In this document: positions 24,244 through 32,723 of the stretch, piece by piece | Numbering within the stretch: the stretch's first letter is position 1 | Layout of the letters: each line of letters opens with the position of its first letter | Source: Streptomyces sp. NRRL S-118 | GTDB taxonomy: Bacteria; Actinomycetota; Actinomycetes; Streptomycetales; Streptomycetaceae | NCBI RefSeq assembly: GCF_000716335.1 | Contig: NZ_KL591002.1 | Coordinates: 479,020-543,019 of the forward strand | DNA length: 64,000 nt | Reading direction: 5' to 3' | Made by a program: the position numbers and the translations under genes | The notes under the pieces: model-generated | What the model was told of the DNA's origin: nothing | Database searches by the model: none | The model's input: only the letters and a program-made list of their open reading frames with translations

Positions 24244-25383
24244 TCAGCCGCCGGATGTGTCCAGTTCCGCCTCCGCGCCGACGACCGCCGCGCAGTCGTA
24301 CGGATCCTTCAGCCAGCCGTCCGGGAGAACCACCCGGTTGTTGCCCGAGGTCCGCCCGCGCGGCCCGTCCGCACCCACCGGCCAGGCCTGGTCCAGGTCG
24401 AGCTCGCTCAACTGAGCGCGCAGCTCGTCCAGCGACGACGTGACGGCCAGCCGCTTGCGCATCTCGGAGCCCACGGCGAAGCCCTTCAGGTACCAGGCGA
24501 CGTGCTTACGGAAGTCGATGACGCCCCGCGCCTCGTCCCCGATCCACTCCCCCAGCAGCTGCGCGTGCCGCACCATCACGTCCGCGACCTCGCGCAGGGT
24601 GGGTGTCGCCGGCGCCCCGCCGCCCTCGAAGGCCGCGACCAGGTCGCCGAAGAGCCACGGGCGCCCCAGGCAGCCGCGGCCGACCACGACGCCGTCGCAC
24701 CCGGTCTCGCGCATCATCCGCAGCGCGTCGTCCGCGGACCAGATGTCGCCGTTGCCCAGGACCGGGATCTCCGGGACGTGCTCCTTGAGCCGGGCGATGG
24801 CGTCCCAGTCCGCCGTCCCGCCGTAGTGCTGGGCAGCGGTGCGCCCGTGCAGGGCGATCGCCGTGACGCCCTCCTCGACCGCGATCCGCCCCGCGTCCAG
24901 GTACGTGATGTGGTCGTCGTCGATGCCCTTGCGCATCTTCATGGTGACCGGCAGGTCCCCGGCGTTGCCCACGGCCTCGTTCAGGATGGCCCGCAGCAGC
25001 GGCCGCTTGTACGGGAGGGCGGACCCGCCGCCCTTGCGCGTGACCTTGGGCACCGGGCAGCCGAAGTTCAGGTCGATGTGGTCCGCGAGGTCCTCGTCGA
25101 CGATCATCCGGACCGCCTTGCCGACGGTCACCGGGTCGACCCCGTACAGCTGGATCGACCGGGGCTTCTCCGTGGCGTCGAAGTGGATCAGCTGCATGGT
25201 CTTCTCGTTGCGCTCGACCAGCGCCCGCGTCGTGATCATCTCGCTCACGAACAACCCCTTCCCGCCGCTGAACTCGCGGCACAGGGTGCGGAAGGGGGCA
25301 TTGGTGATGCCGGCCATGGGGGCGAGCACCACCGGCGGCTGCACGACGTGCGGCCCGATGGCGAGAGGACTGAACGCGGTCAT
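24244..25383 (-). CDS. dusB: tRNA-dihydrouridine synthase
   Basis: The product has 379 residues from ATG 25383; an ATG nine bases earlier (25392) is possible, and neither has a well-spaced ribosome binding site. The FMN TIM barrel starts with Leu-Ala-Pro-Met-Ala-Gly-Ile-Thr-Asn. The catalytic Cys is in Asn-Phe-Gly-Cys-Pro. Lys-x-Arg-Lys-Gly, His-Gly-Arg-Thr and Gly-Asn-Gly-Asp-Ile follow, with a C-terminal helical RNA-binding part. It reduces uridine to dihydrouridine in the D-loop of tRNA with NADPH. It is divergent from the MFS gene. Confidence 0.93.
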   Translation of the reverse strand: MTAFSPLAIGPHVVQPPVVLAPMAGITNAPFRTLCREFSGGKGLFVSEMITTRALVERNEKTMQLIHFDATEKPRSIQLYGVDPVTVGKAVRMIVDEDLADHIDLNFGCPVPKVTRKGGGSALPYKRPLLRAILNEAVGNAGDLPVTMKMRKGIDDDHITYLDAGRIAVEEGVTAIALHGRTAAQHYGGTADWDAIARLKEHVPEIPVLGNGDIWSADDALRMMRETGCDGVVVGRGCLGRPWLFGDLVAAFEGGGAPATPTLREVADVMVRHAQLLGEWIGDEARGVIDFRKHVAWYLKGFAVGSEMRKRLAVTSSLDELRAQLSELDLDQAWPVGADGPRGRTSGNNRVVLPDGWLKDPYDCAAVVGAEAELDTSGG

Positions 25384-25440
25384 GCCCCCCATTGTCGCCC
25401 ACTGCCGGAGAGGGTCGTTAGTTAGGCGTACTTTGAATGC

Positions 25441-26862
25441 ATGGCCGAGCTCACCCACCGCCGACGGCTGCTGATCCTCGCGATCTGCTGCATGAGCTTG
25501 CTGATCGTCAGCCTGGACAACACCGTCCTCAACGTGGCCCTGCCCTCCATACGCCGTGAGCTCGACGCCGGCGTGGCGGGGATGCAGTGGACGATCGACG
25601 CCTACACGCTCGTCCTGGCCTCGCTCCTCATGCTCGCCGGCTCCACCGCCGACCGGATCGGCCGCCGCAAGGTCTTCGCCACCGGACTGGTCCTCTTCAC
25701 CCTCGGCTCGGTGCTGTGCTCCCTCGCCCCGAACCTGACCGCCCTCGTCGCCTTCCGCATGGTGCAGGCCGTGGGCGGCTCCATGCTGAACCCGGTCGCC
25801 ATGTCGATCATCACCAACACCTTCACCGAGCCGCGTGCGCGGGCCCGCGCCATCGGTGTCTGGGGCGGTGTCGTCGGCATCTCCATGGCGGCGGGCCCGC
25901 TGGTCGGCGGCGTCCTCACCGACACGGTCGGCTGGCGCGCGATCTTCTGGCTCAACGTCCCGATCGGCCTCGCCGCCCTGCTGCTCACCCTCCGGTACGT
26001 CCCCGAGTCCCGCGCCCCGCGCCCGCGCCGCGTGGACCCGGTAGGACAGCTGCTGGTCATCGTGCTGCTCGGCTCGCTCACGTACGCGATCATCGAATCG
26101 GACCTCCGCGTGGCCGCCCTCGCCGCGCTCGCGCTCCTCGCCCTCCTGGTGTACGAGCCCAGACGCCCCGAGCCCCTGATCGACCTGCGGTTCTTCCGCA
26201 GCGCGCCCTTCAGCGGAGCCACGGTGATCGCGGTGTGCGCGTTCGCCGCGCTCGCGGGGTTCCTGTTCCTCAACACCCTCTACCTCCAGGACGTGCGGGG
26301 CATGGACGCCCTGGAGGCCGGGGTGTACACGCTGCCGATGGCGGCGCTGACCTTCGTCTGCGCACCCCTGTCGGGACGGCTGGTCGGCAGCTTCGGCCCT
26401 CGCCCGTCGCTGCTGATCGCCGGGGTGGCGATGACCGCGTGCGGGGTGCTGTTCGCCGCCTTCGACGCGGAGAGCTCCACGCCCCTCCTCTTCACCGGGT
26501 ACGTGTTCTTCGGACTCGGCTTCGGCATGGTGAACGCGCCGATCACCAACACGGCGGTCGCCGGCATGCCCCGGGAGCAGGCCGGTGTCGCGGCGGCCGT
26601 CGCCTCCACCAGCCGGCAGATCGGGCAGACGCTGGGCGTCGCGGTCATCGGCGCCGTACTGGCCCACGGGGTCTCGGCGGCCTTCCGTACCGAGGACTTC
26701 GCCGCAGCGAGCCGCCCGGCCTGGTGGATCGTCGCCGCCTGCGGCCTGAGCGTCCTGGTGGTGGGCGCGGCGACGAGCGGCGCCTGGGCCCGCGGCACGG
26801 CGGAACGGACGGCCCGCCGGTTCGAGGAGGACCCACGCCCGCCGGCCCGCACGACCCACTGA
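25441..26862 (+). CDS. MFS drug exporter, DHA2 type
   Basis: The product has 473 residues and about 14 membrane helices. The ATG at 25441 has no ribosome binding site, so the mRNA may be leaderless. Motif D1 (Leu-Asp-Asn-Thr-Val-Leu-Asn-Val-Ala-Leu-Pro) is in helix 1, motif A (Gly-Ser-Thr-Ala-Asp-Arg-Ile-Gly-Arg-Arg) in loop 2-3 and motif C (Gly-Pro-Leu-Val-Gly-Gly) in helix 5, all typical of proton-driven antiporters of the EmrB/QacA group. It exports a drug or metabolite of unknown identity. It is a single gene with a short promoter shared with dusB. Confidence 0.9.
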   Translation: MAELTHRRRLLILAICCMSLLIVSLDNTVLNVALPSIRRELDAGVAGMQWTIDAYTLVLASLLMLAGSTADRIGRRKVFATGLVLFTLGSVLCSLAPNLTALVAFRMVQAVGGSMLNPVAMSIITNTFTEPRARARAIGVWGGVVGISMAAGPLVGGVLTDTVGWRAIFWLNVPIGLAALLLTLRYVPESRAPRPRRVDPVGQLLVIVLLGSLTYAIIESDLRVAALAALALLALLVYEPRRPEPLIDLRFFRSAPFSGATVIAVCAFAALAGFLFLNTLYLQDVRGMDALEAGVYTLPMAALTFVCAPLSGRLVGSFGPRPSLLIAGVAMTACGVLFAAFDAESSTPLLFTGYVFFGLGFGMVNAPITNTAVAGMPREQAGVAAAVASTSRQIGQTLGVAVIGAVLAHGVSAAFRTEDFAAASRPAWWIVAACGLSVLVVGAATSGAWARGTAERTARRFEEDPRPPARTTH

Positions 26863-26906
26863 CGCGCACGCGCGCCCGCCCACCGGCCGCAGAACCCCTG
26901 ACGAGC

Positions 26907-27010
26907 GCACACGCCCACACCCACCGGCCCGCGGCACCGCCCGACGAGCACGCGCCCACCGGAACGCCCCACCTCCGGACGAGGCACGCGCCCACACCCA
27001 CCGGCCCGCG
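26907..27010. repeat. 27-bp direct repeat behind the MFS gene
   Basis: The segment 26907-26933 (GCACACGCCCACACCCACCG and seven more bases) recurs at 26984-27010 with one mismatch, and a shorter relative lies between them at about 26948. They are non-coding and probably arose by local duplication. Confidence 0.75.
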
Positions 27011-27045
27011 CCGGGGCCCGTACGTACGGGTGCCGGAACGGCGAA

Positions 27046-27080
27046 GGCCCGGACCGCCCCGCGAGGGGGTGATCCGGGCC
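27046..27080. terminator. stem-loop between the MFS and DUF6243 genes
   Basis: GGCCCGGA (27046) pairs with TCCGGGCC (27073) around a 19-base loop that contains a second small stem. It sits between two convergent genes and is a likely bidirectional terminator, without a T-tract. Confidence 0.5.
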
Positions 27081-27245
27081 CTGCCCGTGCGCCGTGCGAC
27101 ATATCGCCGTGCGCCGTTCCAAGGGACGGCCGTCGCGGTCACCGTCCGGGCGGCCGACCGGAGCCGGTCGGCGTCCCGCGAGAGGCGGGCCGTCCCGGGT
27201 CGGCCGGGCCCGCGCCGCATGGCGCGGACGGGTGTCCTGCCGCGG

Positions 27246-27425
27246 TCAGCTCTCCTGCTGCTGACCCTGGGCCCGCTCGCGCATCCTGCGCAGCAGCTCC
27301 TGCTTCTGGTCCTCGGCCGCCTTGCGGTCGGCGGCGCGGGCGGGGGCGGAACCCTGCTGGTCCCCCTTGGACAGCTTCCGGCGCTGTCCGCCGACACCGA
27401 GGAGGTTGTTACGGCTCTTGGCCAC
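27246..27425 (-). CDS. small DUF6243-family protein
   Basis: The product has 59 residues and starts at GTG 27425 behind a GGGAG. The sequence is very basic and hydrophilic, opening with Ala-Lys-Ser-Arg-Asn-Asn-Leu-Leu-Gly-Val-Gly-Gly and ending in a charged helix with Arg-Met-Arg-Glu-Arg. This pattern is that of a small conserved Streptomyces family (DUF6243) with no known function. It has no signal peptide or membrane segment. A longer frame from 27527 has no support. Confidence 0.8.
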   Translation of the reverse strand: MAKSRNNLLGVGGQRRKLSKGDQQGSAPARAADRKAAEDQKQELLRRMRERAQGQQQES

Positions 27426-27597
27426 GGGTGTTCTCCCATCGTGCTGAGTCGATCGCATGGTCTGACGGGGGAGGGCGGGCGTCGCAGCAACCCGCCGCAC
27501 TCTCACTCGTAGATCTGGAAGAGCCACATGGCCCCGACGTTAACCGGCACGGCGGCGTTCCGCATCAGGTTTTCCGGCGCACCTCTCACCTCGTCAC

Positions 27598-27627
27598 GAC
27601 TGACAGATATTGAAATCTGTCAGTCGA
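27598..27627. promoter_or_regulatory. 30-bp perfect palindrome, operator of the aldo/keto reductase gene
   Basis: The 12-bp arms CGACTGACAGAT and ATCTGTCAGTCG are perfect and separated by six bases. The right arm runs through the -35/spacer of the promoter at 27611-27639. The size and symmetry fit a TetR-family operator; the TetR gene downstream of the reductase is the best candidate. Confidence 0.75.
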
Positions 27628-27639
27628 CATCACATACTT
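27611..27639 (+). promoter_or_regulatory. promoter of the aldo/keto reductase gene
   Basis: TTGAAA (27611) and CATACT (27634) are separated by 17 bases, a good housekeeping-type promoter. The palindrome at 27598-27627 covers the -35 element and most of the spacer, so a bound repressor would block RNA polymerase. Confidence 0.7.
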
Positions 27640-27678
27640 GTCGTGCGTCCCCCGTCCGTCCCGCCCCAGGAGAGACCC

Positions 27679-28698
27679 ATGACCTCCCGCACCCTCCCCT
27701 CCCGCCCCCTCGGCACCACCGGTCCCCGCGTCTCGGCCCTGGGCCTCGGCTGCATGGGCATGTCCGCCCTGTACGGCGAGACCGACCGCACCGAGTCGAT
27801 CGCCACCCTCCACGCCGCCCTCGACGCCGGCGTCACGCTGCTCGACACCGGCGACTTCTACGGCATGGGCCACAACGAGCTGCTGATCAACGAGGCGCTG
27901 CGCACCGCGGGCCCCGCGGCCCGCGAGCGGGCAGTCCTGAGTGTGAAGTTCGGGGCCCTGCGGACCGTCGAGGGCGGCTTCACCGGGTACGACGGCCGGC
28001 CCGCCGCGGTGAAGAACTTCGCGGCGTACTCGCTCCAGCGTCTCGGCACCGACCACATCGACGTCTACCGGCTCTCCCGGGTGGACCCCGGCGTACCGGT
28101 CGAGGAGACCGTCGGCGCCATCGCCGAGCTGGTCGAGGCCGGGCACGTGCGGCACATCGGCCTGTCCGAGGTCGGCGCCGACACGCTGCGCCGGGCCGCC
28201 GCCGTGGCGCCGATCGCCGACCTCCAGATCGAGTACTCGCTGGTCTCGCGCGGCATCGAGGACGAGATCCTGCCGGCCGCCCGCGAACTGGGCATCGGCA
28301 TCACCGCGTACGGCGTGCTCTCGCGCGGCTTGATCAGCGGCCACTTCACCCGCGACCGCGCGCTCGCGCCCGGCGACTTCCGCGGCATCAGCCCGCGGTT
28401 CCAGGGGGACAACCTGCACCGCAACCTGGAGCTGGTGGACCGGCTGCGCGAGGTCGCCGAGCAGCGGGGCGCCACCGTCGCCCAGACCGCCATCGCCTGG
28501 GTGCTCGCCCGGGGCGAGGACATCGTCCCGCTGATCGGCGCCCGCCGCCGCGACCGGCTGGCCGAGGCGCTCGGCGCGCTCGACCTCCCGCTCACCGCGG
28601 ACGACCTGGCCGCCGTCGAGCAGGCCGTCCCGGCGGACGCGGTGGCCGGCGAGCGCTACCCGGCGGCCCAGATGGCCCACCTGGACAGCGAGCGCTGA
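27679..28698 (+). CDS. aldo/keto reductase family protein
   Basis: The product has 339 residues and starts at ATG 27679 after AGGAGAG. It is a TIM barrel with Leu-Gly-Leu-Gly-Cys-Met-Gly-Met-Ser at the N-terminus, Leu-Asp-Thr-Gly-Asp-Phe-Tyr-Gly (catalytic Asp and Tyr) and a Lys in Ser-Val-Lys-Phe-Gly. In most relatives a catalytic His follows in a Tyr-x-x-His-Arg-Val-Asp-Pro context. Here this reads Tyr-Arg-Leu-Ser-Arg-Val-Asp-Pro, so Ser replaces His. The C-terminal NADPH site has Ile-Gly-Ala-Arg-Arg-Arg-Asp. It may reduce an unusual carbonyl compound. It is followed by a TetR gene in the same direction. Confidence 0.85.
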   Translation: MTSRTLPSRPLGTTGPRVSALGLGCMGMSALYGETDRTESIATLHAALDAGVTLLDTGDFYGMGHNELLINEALRTAGPAARERAVLSVKFGALRTVEGGFTGYDGRPAAVKNFAAYSLQRLGTDHIDVYRLSRVDPGVPVEETVGAIAELVEAGHVRHIGLSEVGADTLRRAAAVAPIADLQIEYSLVSRGIEDEILPAARELGIGITAYGVLSRGLISGHFTRDRALAPGDFRGISPRFQGDNLHRNLELVDRLREVAEQRGATVAQTAIAWVLARGEDIVPLIGARRRDRLAEALGALDLPLTADDLAAVEQAVPADAVAGERYPAAQMAHLDSER

Positions 28699-28741
28699 CC
28701 CCGGGACACCCCCCGGCCCCGCCGGGGTACCTTCACTGTCC

Positions 28742-29329
28742 ATGAGCACCGATGCCCTGACGCCCGACCGGATCCTCGAAGCCACCGAGGAGGTGCTGCG
28801 CCGCTACGGCCCCGGCAAGGCGACGGTGGTCGACGTGGCGCGGGCCCTGGGGGTCAGCCACGGCAGCGTCTACCGCCACTTCCGCACCAAGGCGGCGCTG
28901 CGCGAGGCGGTCACCGAGCGCTGGCTGGAGCGGACGGTGACCGAGCTCGCCCCCTTCGCCGAAGGGCCGGGCCCCGCGGCCGGGCGGCTCACGGACTGGC
29001 TCTCGGCGCTGTTCACGGCCAAGCGCCGCAAGGCGGGCGGCGATCCGGAACTGTTCGCGACGTACGAGGTGCTGATCGGCGAGGCCAGTGACGTGGTGGC
29101 CCGCCATGTGGAGCACCTGGTCGGGCAGCTCGCCCGGATCCTCCAGGACGGCCACGAGCAGGGCGAGTTCGCGGACCCCGGCACCGGCTGGACCACCACG
29201 GCCCGCGCGGTGTTCGACGCCACGGACCGGTTCCACGACCCCGTGCACGCCGCCGACTGGAGCGACCCGGGCATCGATGACGCCTTCGAGGCGGTCGTCG
29301 CCCTGCTGCTGCGCGGCCTGCGCCGCTGA
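28742..29329 (+). CDS. TetR-family transcriptional regulator
   Basis: The product has 195 residues. The HTH spans about residues 12-55, with Ala-Arg-Ala-Leu-Gly-Val-Ser-His-Gly-Ser-Val-Tyr-Arg-His-Phe as recognition part. The ligand domain has Tyr-Glu-Val-Leu and an Asp-Arg-Phe-His-Asp-Pro loop near the end. No ribosome binding site precedes the ATG; GGGGTACCTT upstream suggests a leaderless transcript or read-through from the reductase gene 43 bases upstream. It probably binds the 30-bp palindrome before that gene. Confidence 0.9.
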   Translation: MSTDALTPDRILEATEEVLRRYGPGKATVVDVARALGVSHGSVYRHFRTKAALREAVTERWLERTVTELAPFAEGPGPAAGRLTDWLSALFTAKRRKAGGDPELFATYEVLIGEASDVVARHVEHLVGQLARILQDGHEQGEFADPGTGWTTTARAVFDATDRFHDPVHAADWSDPGIDDAFEAVVALLLRGLRR

Positions 29330-29391
29330 ACGGCCTCCCCCGGCCGGCGAGAGGGCACTGCCCCGCTCCCGCGCCCGTCCCCGTGCGCACC

Positions 29392-29427
29392 GAAGCCCCC
29401 GGCTCCTCTCGGAGAACCGGGGGCTTC
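29392..29427. terminator. terminator between the TetR gene and glyS
   Basis: An 11-bp perfect stem GAAGCCCCCGG/CCGGGGGCTTC with a 14-base loop sits between two convergent genes, 13 bases from the glyS stop. It probably works in both directions. Confidence 0.75.
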
Positions 29428-29440
29428 GGCGGTGCGGGAC

Positions 29441-30823
29441 TCAGCAGCCGATGAGGCGGCTCGCGAGGTAGCCCTGGATCTGGTCCAGGGAGACGCGCTC
29501 CTGCTTCATGGTGTCGCGCTCACGCACGGTCACGGCGTTGTCGTCCAGGGTGTCGAAGTCGACGGTGACGCAGAACGGCGTGCCGATCTCGTCCTGGCGG
29601 CGGTAGCGGCGGCCGATGGCGCCGGCGTCGTCGAAGTCGATGTTCCAGTTCTGCCGCAGGTCCGCCGCGAGGCCCTTGGCCTTCGGGGAGAGCTGCGCGT
29701 TGCGGGAGAGCGGCAGCACGGCGACCTTGACCGGCGCGATGCGGTGGTCGAGGCGCATCACGGTGCGCTTCTCCATGACGCCCTTGGCGTTCGGGGCCTC
29801 GTCCTCGATGTACGCGTCGAGCAGGAAGGCCAGCATGGTGCGGCCGACGCCGGCGGCGGGCTCGATGACGTACGGCGTCCAGCGCTCCTGGGCCTCCTGG
29901 TCGAAGTAGAGGAGGTCGTTGCCGGACGCCTTGGAGTGGGCCTTCAGGTCGTAGTCGGTGCGGTTGGCGACACCCTCGAGCTCGCCCCACTCGCTGCCGC
30001 CGAACTGGAAGCGGTACTCGATGTCGGCGGTGCGCTTGGAGTAGTGGGAGAGCTTCTCCTTGGGGTGCTCGTACCAGCGCATGTTCTCCTCACGGAGACC
30101 CAGGCCCGTGTACCAGTTCCAGCGCTGCTCCATCCAGTACTCGTGCCACTGCTCGTCCTCGCCCGGCTTGACGAAGAACTCCATCTCCATCTGCTCGAAC
30201 TCGCGGGTGCGGAAGATGAAGTTGCCCGGAGTGATCTCGTTCCGGAAGGACTTGCCCATCTGCGCGATGCCGAACGGCGGCTTCTTGCGCGAGGTCTGCA
30301 GCACCTGTCCGAAGTTGGTGAAGATGCCCTGCGCCGTCTCGGGGCGCAGGTAGGCGACGGAGCCGGAGTCCTGGGTCGGGCCGAGGTGCGTGGAGAGCAG
30401 GCCGGAGAACTGCTTGGGCTCGGTGAAGGTGCCCTTGTTGCCGCAGTTGGGGCAGTTGAGGCCGGCGAGGCCGTTCTCGGGGAGGCGGCCGTGCTTCTCC
30501 TCGTACGCCTCCTCCAGGTGGTCGGCGCGGAAGCGCTTGTGGCAGGAGGTGCACTCGGTGAGCGGGTCCGTGAAGGTGGCGACGTGGCCGGAGGCCTCCC
30601 AGACCTCGGGGGCCAGGATCACCGACGAGTCGAGACCGACCACGTCCTCGCGCGAGGTGACCATGTAACGCCACCACTGGCGCTTGATGTTCTCCTTCAG
30701 CTCGACACCCAGCGGCCCGTAGTCCCAGGCGGCCTTCTGGCCGCCGTAGATCTCGCTGCAGGGGTAGACGAAGCCACGGCGCTTGCTCAGGCTGACGATG
30801 GTGTCGATCTTGTCGGCGGCCAC
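29441..30823 (-). CDS. glyS: glycyl-tRNA synthetase, class II homodimeric
   Basis: The product has 460 residues, the usual size for actinobacterial glycyl-tRNA synthetase. Motifs: Gly-Phe-Val-Tyr-Pro near the N-terminus, a Cys-x2-Cys...Cys-x2-Cys zinc insert, Arg-Pro-Glu-Thr-Ala-Gln-Gly (motif 2 region), Phe-Arg-Asn-Glu-Ile, and Gly-Val-Gly-Arg-Thr in motif 3. It charges tRNA-Gly in the cytoplasm. It is divergent from the zinc uptake operon. The start codon is followed by Ala-Ala-Asp-Lys. Confidence 0.97.
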   Translation of the reverse strand: MAADKIDTIVSLSKRRGFVYPCSEIYGGQKAAWDYGPLGVELKENIKRQWWRYMVTSREDVVGLDSSVILAPEVWEASGHVATFTDPLTECTSCHKRFRADHLEEAYEEKHGRLPENGLAGLNCPNCGNKGTFTEPKQFSGLLSTHLGPTQDSGSVAYLRPETAQGIFTNFGQVLQTSRKKPPFGIAQMGKSFRNEITPGNFIFRTREFEQMEMEFFVKPGEDEQWHEYWMEQRWNWYTGLGLREENMRWYEHPKEKLSHYSKRTADIEYRFQFGGSEWGELEGVANRTDYDLKAHSKASGNDLLYFDQEAQERWTPYVIEPAAGVGRTMLAFLLDAYIEDEAPNAKGVMEKRTVMRLDHRIAPVKVAVLPLSRNAQLSPKAKGLAADLRQNWNIDFDDAGAIGRRYRRQDEIGTPFCVTVDFDTLDDNAVTVRERDTMKQERVSLDQIQGYLASRLIGC

Positions 30824-30931
30824 GGTGCTCTCTTCATTACGGTGACGACGAACGGCGAATGCTTCAGATTAGCGGCGCGCAGGGCCCCGGGATCAAATCG
30901 GTGGGTGGCTGGGGCCACATACCACCTTTGT

Positions 30932-30968
30932 TGACAATCGTTTCCAGTTTTGTTGAAAATGAATCCCA
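30932..30968 (+). promoter_or_regulatory. two Zur boxes on the znuA promoter
   Basis: TGACAATCGTTTCCA (30932) and TGAAAATGAATCCCA (30954) match the Streptomyces Zur palindrome TGAAAATGATTTTCA at 11 and 12 of 15 positions. Their centres are 22 bp apart, two helical turns. The first includes the -35 (TTGACA, 30931) and the second covers the -10 and the transcription start, so zinc-loaded Zur would shut the promoter. Confidence 0.75.
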
Positions 30969-31930
30969 TGAACGTACGACGCCGCCTGATATCCACCACC
31001 GCCCTCGCGGCCACCGTGACCCTCGGCACGGTCACGCTCTCCGCCTGCTCCGGCTCCTCCGGCGCCGCGGGGTCGAAGGAGGACGGCAAGCTGGACGTGG
31101 TGGCGTCCTTCTACCCGATGCAGTTCCTGGCCGAGCAGATCGGCGGTGACCACGTCGACGTCACGACGCTCACCAAGCCGGGCGTCGAGCCGCACGACCT
31201 GGAGCTCAAGACCAGCCAGATCCGCGAGCTCGGCCGGGCCGACTACATCCTCTACCTCAAGGGCCTCCAGCCCGCCGTCGACGAGGCGATCCAGCAGGCG
31301 GGCGTGAAGAACACCGTCGACGCGGCCGGCCTCACCTCGCTGGAGGAGCACTCCACCTCGACCGGCGGCCACGAGGAAGGCCACGAGGAGGGCCACGAGC
31401 ACGAGGCCGGGAGCGACCCGCACATCTGGCTGGATCCGGTGAAGTACGCCGAGGTCGCCAAGGGCGTCGGCGCCTCCCTGGAGAAGGCCGACCCCGACCA
31501 CGCCGCCGACTACAGGAAGAACACCGCGGAGCTGGTGAAGAAGCTCGACGCCCTCCACGGGAAGTTCGACCAGGGCCTGAGGAACACCACCACCCGGACC
31601 TTCATCACCACGCACTCCGCCTTCGGCTACCTCGCCGAGCGGTACAAGCTGGACCAGGAGGGCATCTCCGGCGTGGACCCCGAGTCCGAGCCGAGCCCCG
31701 CCCGGATCAAGGAGCTCCAGGCGACCGCGAAGAAGGAGAAGGTCACGACCGTCTTCTTCGAGACGCTCGCCAGCGACAAGACCGCCAGGACCCTCGCCGG
31801 GGACGCCGGTCTCAGGACGGACGTCCTCGACCCGCTGGAGGGCATCACGGACAAGTCCAGGGGAACCGGCTACATCGAGGTGATGGAGTCCAACCTCGCC
31901 GCGCTGCAGAAGGCCCTCGGCGCCAAGTGA
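30968..31930 (+). CDS. znuA: zinc ABC transporter substrate-binding lipoprotein
   Basis: The product has 320 residues from ATG 30968. The Zur box and promoter run up to this codon, so the mRNA is probably leaderless; in-frame ATG 30959 and TTG 30950 would lie inside the operator. The signal peptide ends in the lipobox Leu-Ser-Ala-Cys (Cys27). The mature protein is a cluster A-I solute-binding protein with Phe-Tyr-Pro-Met, His in Glu-Pro-His-Asp, a His-rich loop (three Gly-His-Glu-Glu-type units) and Asp-Pro-His-Ile-Trp-Leu-Asp-Pro. These are the zinc ligands of the ZnuA type. First gene of znuA-znuC-znuB-zur. Confidence 0.92.
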   Translation: MNVRRRLISTTALAATVTLGTVTLSACSGSSGAAGSKEDGKLDVVASFYPMQFLAEQIGGDHVDVTTLTKPGVEPHDLELKTSQIRELGRADYILYLKGLQPAVDEAIQQAGVKNTVDAAGLTSLEEHSTSTGGHEEGHEEGHEHEAGSDPHIWLDPVKYAEVAKGVGASLEKADPDHAADYRKNTAELVKKLDALHGKFDQGLRNTTTRTFITTHSAFGYLAERYKLDQEGISGVDPESEPSPARIKELQATAKKEKVTTVFFETLASDKTARTLAGDAGLRTDVLDPLEGITDKSRGTGYIEVMESNLAALQKALGAK

Positions 31931-31953
31931 CACCCCATGTTGGAGGCAGCGAC

Positions 31954-32721
31954 GTGAGCAGCAGCGAGCCCGTCATATCCGTCCGCGCGGCCACCGCCAC
32001 GCTCGGCTCCCGTCCTGTGCTGCGGGGCGTCGACCTCACCGTGCACCGCGGTGAGGTCGTCGCCCTGCTCGGCGCCAACGGATCCGGCAAGTCGACCGCC
32101 GTCCGCTCGGTGATCGGCCAGGTCCCGCTCACCGGCGGGTCCGTGTCCCTCTTCGGCACGGAGCTCCGGCGCTTCCGCGAGTGGGCCCGGGTCGGCTACG
32201 TGCCGCAGCGCACCACCGCCGCCAGCGGCGTGCCGGCCACCGTCCGCGAGGTGGTCTCCTCCGGACGCCTGTCGCGTACGAAGCTGAGGTGGCCCTCCAG
32301 GGCGGACAAGGCGGCCGTGGAGCGCGCCATCGAGCTCGTCGGGCTCGCCGACCGCGCCAGGGACTCGGTGAGCGCCCTGTCCGGCGGCCAGCACCAGCGC
32401 GTGCTGATAGCCCGGGCGCTCGCCTCCCAGCCCGAGTTGCTGATCATGGACGAGCCGATGGCGGGCGTCGACCTGGCCAGCCAGGAGATCCTCGCCTCGA
32501 CGCTGCGCGAGCAGGTCGGGGCCGGGGCGACCGTCCTGCTGGTGCTGCACGAGCTGGGCCCGCTGGAGCCGCTGATCGACCGCGCGGTCGTCCTGCGGGA
32601 CGGCTGCGTCGTCCACGACGGGCCGCCGCCCGAGGCCGTGGGCCAGCACGCCCTGCCCGGCCACGACCACGTACATCCGCACGCGGCCGACGAGCCGCTC
32701 CGCACGGGACTGCTGACCTGA
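31954..32721 (+). CDS. znuC: zinc ABC transporter ATP-binding protein
   Basis: The product has 255 residues from GTG 31954, which lies eight bases after GGAGG; a GTG at 31927 overlapping the znuA stop would put that site inside the gene. Walker A Gly-Ala-Asn-Gly-Ser-Gly-Lys-Ser-Thr, signature Leu-Ser-Gly-Gly-Gln, Walker B Leu-Leu-Ile-Met-Asp-Glu-Pro and the switch His (Leu-His-Glu) are all present. A short His-rich C-terminus (Gly-His-Asp-His-Val-His-Pro-His) may bind zinc. It energises import through ZnuB. Confidence 0.94.
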   Translation: MSSSEPVISVRAATATLGSRPVLRGVDLTVHRGEVVALLGANGSGKSTAVRSVIGQVPLTGGSVSLFGTELRRFREWARVGYVPQRTTAASGVPATVREVVSSGRLSRTKLRWPSRADKAAVERAIELVGLADRARDSVSALSGGQHQRVLIARALASQPELLIMDEPMAGVDLASQEILASTLREQVGAGATVLLVLHELGPLEPLIDRAVVLRDGCVVHDGPPPEAVGQHALPGHDHVHPHAADEPLRTGLLT

Positions 32722-32723
32722 CC

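Larger units (their letters stand above)
26863..27245. other. 383-bp intergenic region with repeats and a hairpin
   Basis: No gene is supported. The left half holds a 27-bp direct repeat and the right half a hairpin, listed separately. The frames that stay open through it are GC-driven. Confidence 0.6.

Noticed and set aside
25415..25440. iron box in front of the MFS exporter at 25441
   Set aside because: TTAGTTAGGCGTACTTTGAA shares the TTAGGC core but matches only about half of the 19-bp consensus, too few for a call.
3607..27627. common regulator for CTGTCAG/CTGACAG at 3607 and the palindrome at 27598
   Set aside because: The half-sites are shared, but they point outward in one site and inward in the other and the spacing differs, so the likeness may be chance.
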